Shown here: piece after piece, positions 1 through 5,432 of the stretch
Position numbering within the stretch: the stretch's first letter is position 1
Layout: each line of letters starts with the position of its first letter
Source: Candidatus Poribacteria bacterium
GTDB taxonomy: Bacteria > Poribacteria > WGA-4E > WGA-3G
Assembly (NCBI GenBank): GCA_009835515.1
Contig: VXXH01000518.1
Span: forward strand, 1-5,699
Direction of reading: 5' to 3'
Length of the DNA stretch: 5,699 nt
Made by a program: the position numbers and the translations under genes
Notes under the pieces: model-generated
What the model was told of the DNA's origin: nothing
What the model saw: only the letters and a program-made list of their open reading frames with translations
Database searches by the model: none

Positions 1-1
1 T

Positions 2-1558
2 CCTCGCACCGCGCAAGCCGGGTTCGAGATGCTCCTTGCTGGTGGAAACGCTGTTGATGCTGCTGTCGCCGCGGCATTTGCGGAAGGGGTCGTGGAACCC
101 TCACATAACGGGATTGCAGGGTACGGCGGTTGTGTGCTTATCTATCGTAGCAAAACGCAGGACGTTATCGCAATAGATTACAATTCCGCTGCACCGGCTG
201 TTGCCTCCGAAAACATGTTCACGATTGAAGAAGCACCGGATGCGGTTGCGGGGTACCGGGTCCCCGGACGTGTCAACGTTCACGGTCCGCTGTCAATTGG
301 CGTGCCGGGGGTTGTCGCTGGCTTATGCTTGGCGTTAGAGGCGTTTGGAACACTGCCACTCACTGATGTCCTCCGGCCTGCCATCAATTCTGCCCGCCAC
401 GGCTACGCGCCGAACAGTGCGAACCGCGGCGGGATCGCTGGAAATGCAGAACGGTGGCGGCGCGATTTCCCGGAAACTGCGCGCGTCTTCCTGAAAAATG
501 GCAGACCCCCGAAAAAAGGTGAAACGCTTACGAACCCGGAACTCGCTCGGACTTTGGAGGCAGTCGCGGAGGGCGGTCACACTGCATTCTACGAGGGAAC
601 AATCGCCGAAACAATCGCAAATCACATTCAGGAACTCGGCGGATGCTTAACTGCGGATGATCTGAAGAATTACCGTCCTTTCATCACAACGCCCTATCAA
701 ATCCAGTACCGAGGCTACTCCGTCTATACTTCCCCACTCGGTGCGGGAGGACTGACGACCTTACAGATGCTCCGACTGGTAGAGGAATTCGACGTGGCGG
801 AGATGTCTGTTACTGAGAGGTTCCACCTCTTCGCTGAAGCGATGAAGGTGTGCTGGCCTGAAAGACTCCGGCGGTTTGGAGATCCCACTTTCGTTGACAT
901 AGACATTGAAACGGAACTCTCGGATAACTTCACTGCGACACTCAGTGAGAAGTTGAAAGCAGGGCTGGCATCGCCTCAACCTGGCGAGGTTGTCTACCAT
1001 GAACCGATGAACTGCACGAGTCACATCTCAACTGCAGATGCGCAAGGAAACATGGTATCTCTAACACAAACGCACGGTGGTGGGTTCGGTTCAATGGTTA
1101 CAGTACCCGGAACAGGATTACTCTTTGGACACGGTGTTGGGCGTTTCGATCCGAGACCGGGACTTGCAAACTCTATCGGCCCCGGAAAACGTCCGCTTCA
1201 TAACATGGGACCGCTTCTCGTTACACGGGATGGCGAACCTTTTGCCACATACGGAATTCCGGGGGGCAGGACTATTCAGAATAACCAGCTTAACATCAGC
1301 ATTAATCTGATGAACTTGCAAGTGTCAATGCAGCAGGCATTGGACGCGCCGCGCTTCCATAGTGACGGTGCTGAACCGATCCAAATCGAATCGCGTGCCG
1401 GTGAAGAGGTTATTGTCGGGCTAAGGAAACTCGGACATGAAATCACAGCAAGCGCGGGCATCGGGGGCCCTGGACACGGTGTCCGTCTATGGGACGATGG
1501 AACTCACCACGATGGCGGCACGGATCCGCGCGGCGAAGGCAAAGTGATGAGTAAATAA
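2..1558 (+). CDS. Gamma-glutamyltranspeptidase-like Ntn-hydrolase, 5' end missing
   Basis: The frame is open to the left edge, so this is the last 518 residues and the first ATG at base 29 is internal. Homology by eye to the GGT family (Ntn-hydrolases that self-cleave into two subunits) is clear. The N-terminal AGGNAVDAAVAAA stretch, the GVPGVVAG segment, and FYEGTIAETIA all match. So do NCTSHISTADAQGN and the IPGG loop (codons 1259-1267). The predicted nucleophile is the Thr of CTSH (bases 1016-1018), which would also be the first residue of a 180-residue small subunit. Only about 20 family residues plus any signal peptide are missing, so the cell location cannot be judged. The gamma-glutamyl-binding residues of true GGTs are largely replaced (see findings). 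Glutathione hydrolysis should therefore not be assumed; an acylase or other amidohydrolase of this fold is as likely. The SDR follows after 14 nt, probably in the same operon. Family confident, substrate unknown. Confidence 0.9.
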   Translation, partial: PRTAQAGFEMLLAGGNAVDAAVAAAFAEGVVEPSHNGIAGYGGCVLIYRSKTQDVIAIDYNSAAPAVASENMFTIEEAPDAVAGYRVPGRVNVHGPLSIGVPGVVAGLCLALEAFGTLPLTDVLRPAINSARHGYAPNSANRGGIAGNAERWRRDFPETARVFLKNGRPPKKGETLTNPELARTLEAVAEGGHTAFYEGTIAETIANHIQELGGCLTADDLKNYRPFITTPYQIQYRGYSVYTSPLGAGGLTTLQMLRLVEEFDVAEMSVTERFHLFAEAMKVCWPERLRRFGDPTFVDIDIETELSDNFTATLSEKLKAGLASPQPGEVVYHEPMNCTSHISTADAQGNMVSLTQTHGGGFGSMVTVPGTGLLFGHGVGRFDPRPGLANSIGPGKRPLHNMGPLLVTRDGEPFATYGIPGGRTIQNNQLNISINLMNLQVSMQQALDAPRFHSDGAEPIQIESRAGEEVIVGLRKLGHEITASAGIGGPGHGVRLWDDGTHHDGGTDPRGEGKVMSK

Positions 1559-1559
1559 C

Positions 1560-1564
1560 AGGAG
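1560..1564 (+). promoter_or_regulatory. Shine-Dalgarno site of the SDR gene
   Basis: AGGAG lies 8 nt before the ATG at 1573 and begins just after the stop codon of the GGT-like gene. It fixes the SDR start and supports translation of both genes from one mRNA. Confidence 0.8.
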
Positions 1565-1572
1565 ATCTGGCA

Positions 1573-2361
1573 ATGGCTTTCCGTAACGATGCACTCGCCG
1601 GACAACACATCGTTATTTCCGGTGGGTGCGGAGCAATCGGGATTGGAATCATCCAAAAATTGATGGCACACGGTGCAAACCTAACGGTGAACGATATCCT
1701 GCCGGATCAACAGGCGATGGATCGGCTCAGCCAAACCGGAATCAACCCAGCACAAATTCACTACGTTAAGGCAGACTTGACAGATACCGACGAAACCGAT
1801 ATGTTGGTAGGTGTCGCGCGTGAACGGTTCGGACCTATCCACGTCGCGTTGTGTCATATCGGTATGGTGATCCCAAAACCGTTGTTAGAATACAGAGCAG
1901 AAGAGTGGGATGAAACAATGGCAGTCAATGTGCGGACAGCGTTTTTACTCGGAAGTGCCGTATCCCGTTCAATGCTTGAAGATGGTGTTAAAGGACACCT
2001 TATTTTTACGACATCTTGGGTTGCTGACGTGCCATGGCCTGAGATAGGACCATATAACGCAAGCAAAGCTGCAATGAAGCAGCTCATGCGTTCCTTCGCA
2101 CGGGAATTGGCAGATAAAGGGATTCGCGCCAATGCTGTCGCACCCGGTATTGTCAGTGTAGGACTCGCGAAACAACAGTGGGACACGGATCCAATCTACC
2201 GTGCCCGTGCCGAAAAAGCAATTCCACTCGGCGTTATGCAACCGCTTGATTCGGTGGCAAACGCCTTCTTATTTTTATGTAGTTCCGCCGCAGATTATAT
2301 GACAGGAACAGTGCTACTCGTAGATGGCGGATGTAGCCTGTATCCTATGGACGATGCTTAG
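1573..2361 (+). CDS. Classical short-chain dehydrogenase/reductase (SDR), 262 aa
   Basis: NAD(P)-dependent oxidoreductase of the classical SDR family, probably a soluble cytoplasmic tetramer as is usual for the family. The nucleotide-binding glycine motif is SGGCGAIG (residues 16-23), a variant of TGxxxGxG with Ala at the second glycine. An acidic residue after the second beta strand (VND, Asp41) favours NAD over NADP. Asp68 (ADLTD) is the usual adenine-contacting residue. The catalytic tetrad is complete: Asn119, Ser148, Tyr161 and Lys165 (YNASK), with Ser 13 residues before Tyr. NAVAPGIV and the C-terminal MTGTVLLVDGG are typical. The family NNAG motif is replaced by CHIG (94-97). Length is normal for the family. 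The best general description is a 3-oxoacyl-ACP-reductase-like or secondary-alcohol dehydrogenase, and the substrate cannot be read from the sequence. Its tight spacing behind the GGT-like gene suggests a shared pathway. Confidence 0.9.
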   Translation: MAFRNDALAGQHIVISGGCGAIGIGIIQKLMAHGANLTVNDILPDQQAMDRLSQTGINPAQIHYVKADLTDTDETDMLVGVARERFGPIHVALCHIGMVIPKPLLEYRAEEWDETMAVNVRTAFLLGSAVSRSMLEDGVKGHLIFTTSWVADVPWPEIGPYNASKAAMKQLMRSFARELADKGIRANAVAPGIVSVGLAKQQWDTDPIYRARAEKAIPLGVMQPLDSVANAFLFLCSSAADYMTGTVLLVDGGCSLYPMDDA

Positions 2362-2377
2362 CCCGCGCGGAGGAAGA

Positions 2378-2401
2378 GTGAAAACCCTACGTGCAGTCTA
2401 A
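2378..2401 (+). other. Seven-codon mini-ORF with strong Shine-Dalgarno site
   Basis: GGAGG (2369-2373) sits 4 nt before a GTG codon, which opens a reading frame of seven codons (MKTLRAV if GTG starts with Met) ending in TAA. It could be a short leader peptide for the genes downstream, the remnant of a lost gene, or a chance match. An imperfect hairpin begins 2 nt after its stop. It has no recognised function. Confidence 0.3.
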
Positions 2402-2403
2402 AC

Positions 2404-2433
2404 CGGTTTGCGTCTATTCTGAGACCAAAGCCG
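2404..2433 (+). repeat. Imperfect inverted repeat (possible RNA hairpin)
   Basis: Outer arms 2404-2409 and 2428-2433 pair over six positions with one G-T wobble. A 2x2 internal mismatch follows, then a 4-bp inner stem (2412-2415 with 2422-2425) and a 6-nt loop. No T-run follows, so it is not a standard Rho-independent terminator. It may be a processing or attenuation structure in the gap between the SDR and Rieske genes. Folding energy was not computed. Confidence 0.3.
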
Positions 2434-2509
2434 TAACTGAATTTTTGAGCAGCAGTAGTATCCATCGGAAGACCACAACAATGTTTTCTGATACGATTTT
2501 AATCTTATT

Positions 2510-2526
2510 TTGCGTAAGAGACGCAA
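2510..2526 (+). repeat. Small perfect hairpin before the Rieske gene
   Basis: TTGCGT and ACGCAA form a 6-bp perfect stem around the 5-nt loop AAGAG, ending 6 nt before the GGAG ribosome site of the ferredoxin gene. It could affect translation initiation or mark an mRNA processing site. A stem this short can occur by chance. Confidence 0.3.
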
Positions 2527-2541
2527 CAAGCTGGAGAAATT

Positions 2542-2859
2542 ATGTCACAATTTGTAAAGGCCGCGACAACCGATCAAATTCAGCCCGGTAGATGTATTGG
2601 TGTGAAAGTTGAAGGTGTTTTTATCGGTATCTACAACGTTAAGGGTGAATATTATGCGATGAACAATATCTGCCCACACCTCGGTGGCGTTTTGAGTTAC
2701 GGCTTCTTAGACAATAATTGTGTTACGTGCCCACTCCACATGTGGGAATTTGATGTGACGACGGGTGAATGCGTCTGGCCAGGGGAGGAAAGCATACCCA
2801 CCTATCCTGTTAAAGTAGAGGGCGACGATATTCTTGTGAATGTGGATACGCCCCTCTAA
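2542..2859 (+). CDS. Rieske [2Fe-2S] ferredoxin, 105 aa
   Basis: Small soluble electron carrier of the Rieske type, like the ferredoxins of ring-hydroxylating dioxygenase systems (BphF type) and NirD. The cluster ligands are complete: Cys44 and His46 in CPHLGG, and Cys63 and His66 in CPLHMW, with a 16-residue gap between the two pairs. The extra cysteine pair that forms a disulfide in high-potential cytochrome bc Rieske proteins is absent, fitting a low-potential ferredoxin. The length matches stand-alone family members and there is no signal peptide or membrane anchor, so it should be cytoplasmic. GGAG (2533-2536) five nt before ATG supports the start. No oxygenase alpha subunit, ferredoxin reductase or nitrite reductase is present in the window, so its partner is unknown. 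It lies 180 nt after the SDR and 84 nt before the epimerase, in the same direction. Family call is very secure; pathway is not. Confidence 0.95.
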   Translation: MSQFVKAATTDQIQPGRCIGVKVEGVFIGIYNVKGEYYAMNNICPHLGGVLSYGFLDNNCVTCPLHMWEFDVTTGECVWPGEESIPTYPVKVEGDDILVNVDTPL

Positions 2860-2898
2860 GCGAGTTAATACCTGTTTCGCATGGCGATTTTGGTAGAA

Positions 2899-2923
2899 GG
2901 GCGCGGCTCCTCGATCGCGTCCC
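2899..2923 (+). repeat. GC-rich hairpin upstream of the epimerase gene
   Basis: GGGCGCG (2899-2905) pairs with CGCG-T-CCC (2916-2923) with one bulged T at 2920, giving 7 bp around a 10-nt loop. It ends 6 nt before the AGGAG site. There is no T-tract, since AAGAGGAG follows, so it is not a clear terminator. It may be an mRNA-stability or translation-control structure separating the ferredoxin and epimerase cistrons. Confidence 0.4.
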
Positions 2924-2929
2924 TCTAAG

Positions 2930-2934
2930 AGGAG
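2930..2934 (+). promoter_or_regulatory. Shine-Dalgarno site of the epimerase gene
   Basis: AGGAG, within the longer AAGAGGAG, stands 9 nt before the ATG at 2944 and fixes that start. It overlaps the near-palindrome CCTCT-A-AGAGG (2922-2932), whose left arm could mask it. Confidence 0.8.
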
Positions 2935-2943
2935 AAAAAGATT

Positions 2944-3897
2944 ATGGCATATCTGCTCACCGGTGGCATGGGCTGCATCGGTACTTACGTTATCCGCGAC
3001 CTGTTAGCCGCCGGTGAAAAGGTAGTGGTTTACGATTTCGCTTACGACCTAACCATTCCAAAAATGGTGCTCACGGACGAACAGATTGAAGGGTTCACCT
3101 TCGTGCAAGGTGACATCACTGACCTACCGCACGTCTTACGTACCGTCCAAGCACACGAAATTGATAGGGTTATCCATCTTGCTTCATGGCAGGTACCGGC
3201 GTGTAATGCGAACCCGCCGCAGGCGTTAAAGGTGGTCTGCGAAGGCACAATCAATATATTGGAAGCGGCGCGTATTTTCAATCTCAAACGTGTTGTCTGG
3301 GCAAGCAGCGTTGCAGTCTTCGGTGCACCAGAGGATTACAATCACCAACAGATTCTCAATGATGCCCCACACTACCCGAAGTTTATCTACGGTGCGTGCA
3401 AATCCCTTAATGAAAAATATGCGACGCACTATTTTGATGCTTATGGTGTTGACTCGATCGGGCTTCGGTTTACGGCTGTCTACGGTGTCGGGCGGACGCG
3501 GGGGATGAGTTCGTTCACGACACAGATGATTGAAGCCGTCGCATTGGGTGAACCACATGTCTGTCCATTCGGTGACGATGCAGTGGATTGGCAGTACGTA
3601 GAGGACGTTTCCAGTTCAATTGTACTCGCGTGTACCTGTCCGACGACACAGACACGCGTTTTTAATGTGAAGGGTGGTATCCGACCGGTCAAAGAGGGCG
3701 TGGCGTACCTTAAGACATTGGTCCCAGATGCAGAGATTACATTGGAACCGGGTGTATTCGGAATCTCATGGGATTATGACGCAACAGCCATCGCTGAAGA
3801 GATGGGATTCACGCCTGCCTACACGATGGAGCAAGGGATTCTGAAAACGTTCAACCGTTTTCGCGAGCGCGCAGGATTGGCGCAGGTAACGTTGTAA
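2944..3897 (+). CDS. NAD-dependent epimerase/dehydratase (extended SDR), 317 aa
   Basis: Extended SDR enzyme with an N-terminal Rossmann domain, related to sugar-nucleotide epimerases such as GalE and to other NAD-dependent 4-epimerases and dehydratases. The NAD motif is TGGMGCIG (residues 6-13), and Asp31 at the end of the second beta strand favours NAD. Asp57 (QGDITD) and the HLASWQV segment (78-84) are in the usual places. The catalytic set is Ser122 (ASSVAVFG), Tyr149 and Lys153 (YGACK), followed by the LRFTAVYGVGR segment (174-184). The C-terminal part (about 185-317) is the substrate-binding region and contains WQYVEDVSSSI. Length is typical. It is cytoplasmic. No sugar-nucleotide genes lie nearby; the neighbours are a Rieske ferredoxin and an SDR. 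The substrate may therefore be a small metabolite rather than a nucleotide sugar, which is inference from context. The start is supported by AGGAG 9 nt upstream. Confidence 0.9.
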   Translation: MAYLLTGGMGCIGTYVIRDLLAAGEKVVVYDFAYDLTIPKMVLTDEQIEGFTFVQGDITDLPHVLRTVQAHEIDRVIHLASWQVPACNANPPQALKVVCEGTINILEAARIFNLKRVVWASSVAVFGAPEDYNHQQILNDAPHYPKFIYGACKSLNEKYATHYFDAYGVDSIGLRFTAVYGVGRTRGMSSFTTQMIEAVALGEPHVCPFGDDAVDWQYVEDVSSSIVLACTCPTTQTRVFNVKGGIRPVKEGVAYLKTLVPDAEITLEPGVFGISWDYDATAIAEEMGFTPAYTMEQGILKTFNRFRERAGLAQVTL

Positions 3898-3916
3898 GGC
3901 GGAGCATACTTCGCCT
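3897..3916 (+). terminator. Possible terminator hairpin after the epimerase gene
   Basis: An 8-bp stem with one G-T wobble and a 4-nt loop (CATA) starts on the last base of the stop codon. The arms are AGGCGGAG and CTTCGCCT. The sequence after it is AT-rich (ATTAAACAA) but has no proper T-run. It stands between convergent genes, where a terminator is expected. Termination strength is uncertain. Confidence 0.4.
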
Positions 3917-3955
3917 ATTAAACAATGATGCAATGCCCGCCGAAAACCTTGACCG

Positions 3956-3972
3956 CGCGCATCTTCAGCGCG
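3956..3972 (-). terminator. Possible weak terminator for the minus-strand membrane-protein gene
   Basis: CGCGC and GCGCG form a 5-bp GC stem with a 7-nt loop. On the minus strand it begins 3 nt after the stop codon of the membrane-protein gene. It is followed on that strand by GGTCAAGGTTTTC, which holds only a short, offset T-run. Position is good, signal is weak. Confidence 0.25.
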
Positions 3973-3975
3973 ACA

Positions 3976-4650
3976 TTATGAAAAGATGTCCCGTAGAATC
4001 TGCTTAATCCCCATTAAGATCAACAGTCCGCCGAGGAACAGGGTGCATTTTCCAGCGAATTTCTCATGGCTGGAATCGGCAAGTCTCCGGGTGATGAAGT
4101 GCGCCCAGACGAGTAAACCACTCCCATTTAAAAGATATACGATTCCTTGTTCCCAATGTACGGTCTTGCGAATTATATCAAAAGCAAGTGCATCTTTTAC
4201 TGCGATAACATCCAAACTGAGCGCGTATCCTGCTGCAGTAGCAATAAGAACTGTGCTAATTAGCAGTGGACGGGTTACGGAGGAGATGTTCAGAACCGCG
4301 AAAATCCATGCCAAAATTGCCAGATTGCTAAAAACTGAAGGCATCCATAGTACCCATTTCCACTGCCACACCGTTGGCAAATTAGGAAACAGTCCCTCTA
4401 ATATGTTAACCAGCCCCAAACTGCCTATAGCGCAGCCTACAGCAAACACGATACTGCAAGCAATAGACACAGCACGAGGTCTATTTGGAATACCCAGGGG
4501 CATTAAACCTGACATAACTACTATAACGCTGGTTGCAATCAATCCGAGTGTGTCAATACCCGGCGAAAATGCCATAATAGTAAAGATAGCTGGATTCACC
4601 AATATTGTCTTCCATGTTACCTTGGTCACTTTTGCGGTTCTGTTAAACAT
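3976..4650 (-). CDS. Unrecognised polytopic membrane protein, 224 aa
   Basis: I do not recognise the family. The protein is strongly hydrophobic, with about five or six likely membrane segments near residues 33-52, 60-84, 104-121, 126-150, 168-186 and 200-217. The N-terminus is basic (MFNRTAKVTKVTWK). Charged residues fall mostly between segments (for example RKTVHWE at 161-167 and RRLADSSHEK at 188-197), as in a real inner-membrane protein. The start at 4650 is chosen because AGGGAG lies 5 nt before it. An in-frame ATG at 4698 would add 16 residues but has no convincing ribosome site. A long opposite-strand frame (3986-4711) lacks membrane or domain character and is treated as a shadow. A promoter-like site lies about 80 nt upstream. 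It follows the methyltransferase gene in the same direction after 152 nt, so it may be separately transcribed. Confidence 0.7.
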   Translation of the reverse strand: MFNRTAKVTKVTWKTILVNPAIFTIMAFSPGIDTLGLIATSVIVVMSGLMPLGIPNRPRAVSIACSIVFAVGCAIGSLGLVNILEGLFPNLPTVWQWKWVLWMPSVFSNLAILAWIFAVLNISSVTRPLLISTVLIATAAGYALSLDVIAVKDALAFDIIRKTVHWEQGIVYLLNGSGLLVWAHFITRRLADSSHEKFAGKCTLFLGGLLILMGIKQILRDIFS

Positions 4651-4655
4651 TGTGT

Positions 4656-4661
4656 CTCCCT
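4656..4661 (-). promoter_or_regulatory. Shine-Dalgarno site that decides the membrane-protein start
   Basis: The minus strand reads AGGGAG, followed by a 5-nt spacer (ACACA) and ATG at 4650. This is the best ribosome site in the region and favours the 224-residue product over the 240-residue one. Confidence 0.7.
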
Positions 4662-4728
4662 GCTTCAATTTAAGCCTCACCATGATAAAATATGGCATCC
4701 GTAATTTGTAGATTCAGTTCTTGAGACT

Positions 4729-4737
4729 ATTATATCA
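4729..4737 (-). promoter_or_regulatory. Extended -10 promoter (TGATATAAT)
   Basis: The minus strand carries a perfect sigma-70-type TATAAT (4729-4734) preceded by TG with one base between, the extended -10 pattern. No good TTGACA-like -35 box is seen 16-18 nt further up, which the TGn element can compensate for. The surrounding gap is much more AT-rich than the genes. The predicted transcript would start near 4721 and give a leader of about 70 nt to the ATG at 4650. Confidence 0.55.
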
Positions 4738-4802
4738 CAGGTTTTAACTGCCTTAGAAAAAAGTGCATGCAGATGGAACTGTTGAACTTCAAAACCGAAT
4801 TA

Positions 4803-5384
4803 TTATAGTATACCTATAGTCTGTCTGGCGAAAATCAACCCGATGACGCAGCCGATTGCTGTCAAGGTGCGCTTTTCACTTTTAATGGCACGTGTGAAAG
4901 AAAAATCATGGGTAGACGGATCCGGGTAGGAACGGAGCTGCGGAATAAAGCGAGGCACCCGCTCACGGTATGTCTGATAGACCGAACCGCAGGACTCCAA
5001 CAGATATGCCTCTTCTACTGCTATAATGGGGAGATATTGGAAGAAATAGCCGATAATCAGTACTGCGACAAGCCAATAGACACTCGTAACAAGACAGACC
5101 CCGAGACTCAGCAAGAAATTGCCGAGATAGAGCGGGTTCCGCACGTAACTATAGGGCCCCGTTGTGACGAGGTCGCGTGCGGCACCGAGCGTTCTCGCCC
5201 GCGTGGATGCGCCTGCATATCCAACAGCCCACCCCCGAAGTATCTCGCCTACAACAATGAACGGCACACCCATAACGACTGACTGCCATGCGGGTTCTGC
5301 GAAATAGAGCAGCGCAATGATGAATGGTATCGGGGTGAAACTACGGATTTTAAAGAAGAAGTTACCTATTTTTGAGGAGATCAT
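4803..5384 (-). CDS. Isoprenylcysteine carboxyl methyltransferase/PEMT-family membrane methyltransferase, 193 aa
   Basis: Integral-membrane SAM-dependent methyltransferase of the ICMT/phospholipid-methyltransferase type. The family signature is clear: TTGPYSYVRNPLYLGN (residues 74-89), then EEAYLLESCGSVYQTYRERV (124-143) and PRFIP (144-148). Glu124, Glu125 and the RNP segment belong to the conserved cofactor-binding region. Membrane segments are likely near 18-30, 35-55, 86-101 and 103-121. Bacterial members rarely have known substrates; methylation of a lipid, a quinone-like molecule or a small acid is possible. A tail of about 45 residues after the signature ends in a further hydrophobic stretch (about 175-191), which is longer than I expect for the family. 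The start at 5384 has only a weak GGAA-type ribosome site. It lies 48 nt after the permease gene in the same direction, so co-transcription is likely. Family confident, substrate unknown. Confidence 0.85.
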   Translation of the reverse strand: MISSKIGNFFFKIRSFTPIPFIIALLYFAEPAWQSVVMGVPFIVVGEILRGWAVGYAGASTRARTLGAARDLVTTGPYSYVRNPLYLGNFLLSLGVCLVTSVYWLVAVLIIGYFFQYLPIIAVEEAYLLESCGSVYQTYRERVPRFIPQLRSYPDPSTHDFSFTRAIKSEKRTLTAIGCVIGLIFARQTIGIL

Positions 5385-5432
5385 GTTTTCCGCAACACGA
5401 AAGCAACGTGTCTTGACTGAAGGACGTTGAAC

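Noticed and set aside
29..31. ATG at 29 as the start of the GGT-like gene
   Set aside because: The frame is open upstream to the edge and those residues (TAQAGFE) match the family, so this Met is internal.
2391..2591. Plus-strand frame of 66 codons overlapping the Rieske gene start
   Set aside because: It has no ribosome site, runs into the ferredoxin gene in another frame and shows no domain.
3986..4711. Plus-strand open frame of 241 codons
   Set aside because: It lies fully opposite a hydrophobic, well-started membrane protein and has no recognisable motif and an irregular composition, so it is most likely a shadow.
4757..4771. TGCATGCA palindrome next to a T6 run (minus strand) as a terminator for the methyltransferase gene
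   Set aside because: The palindrome has no room for a loop, leaving only about two base pairs, so it cannot form a terminator stem.
4908..5282. Plus-strand frame of 124 codons
   Set aside because: It lies opposite the methyltransferase gene, which carries clear family motifs; the plus-strand product has none.
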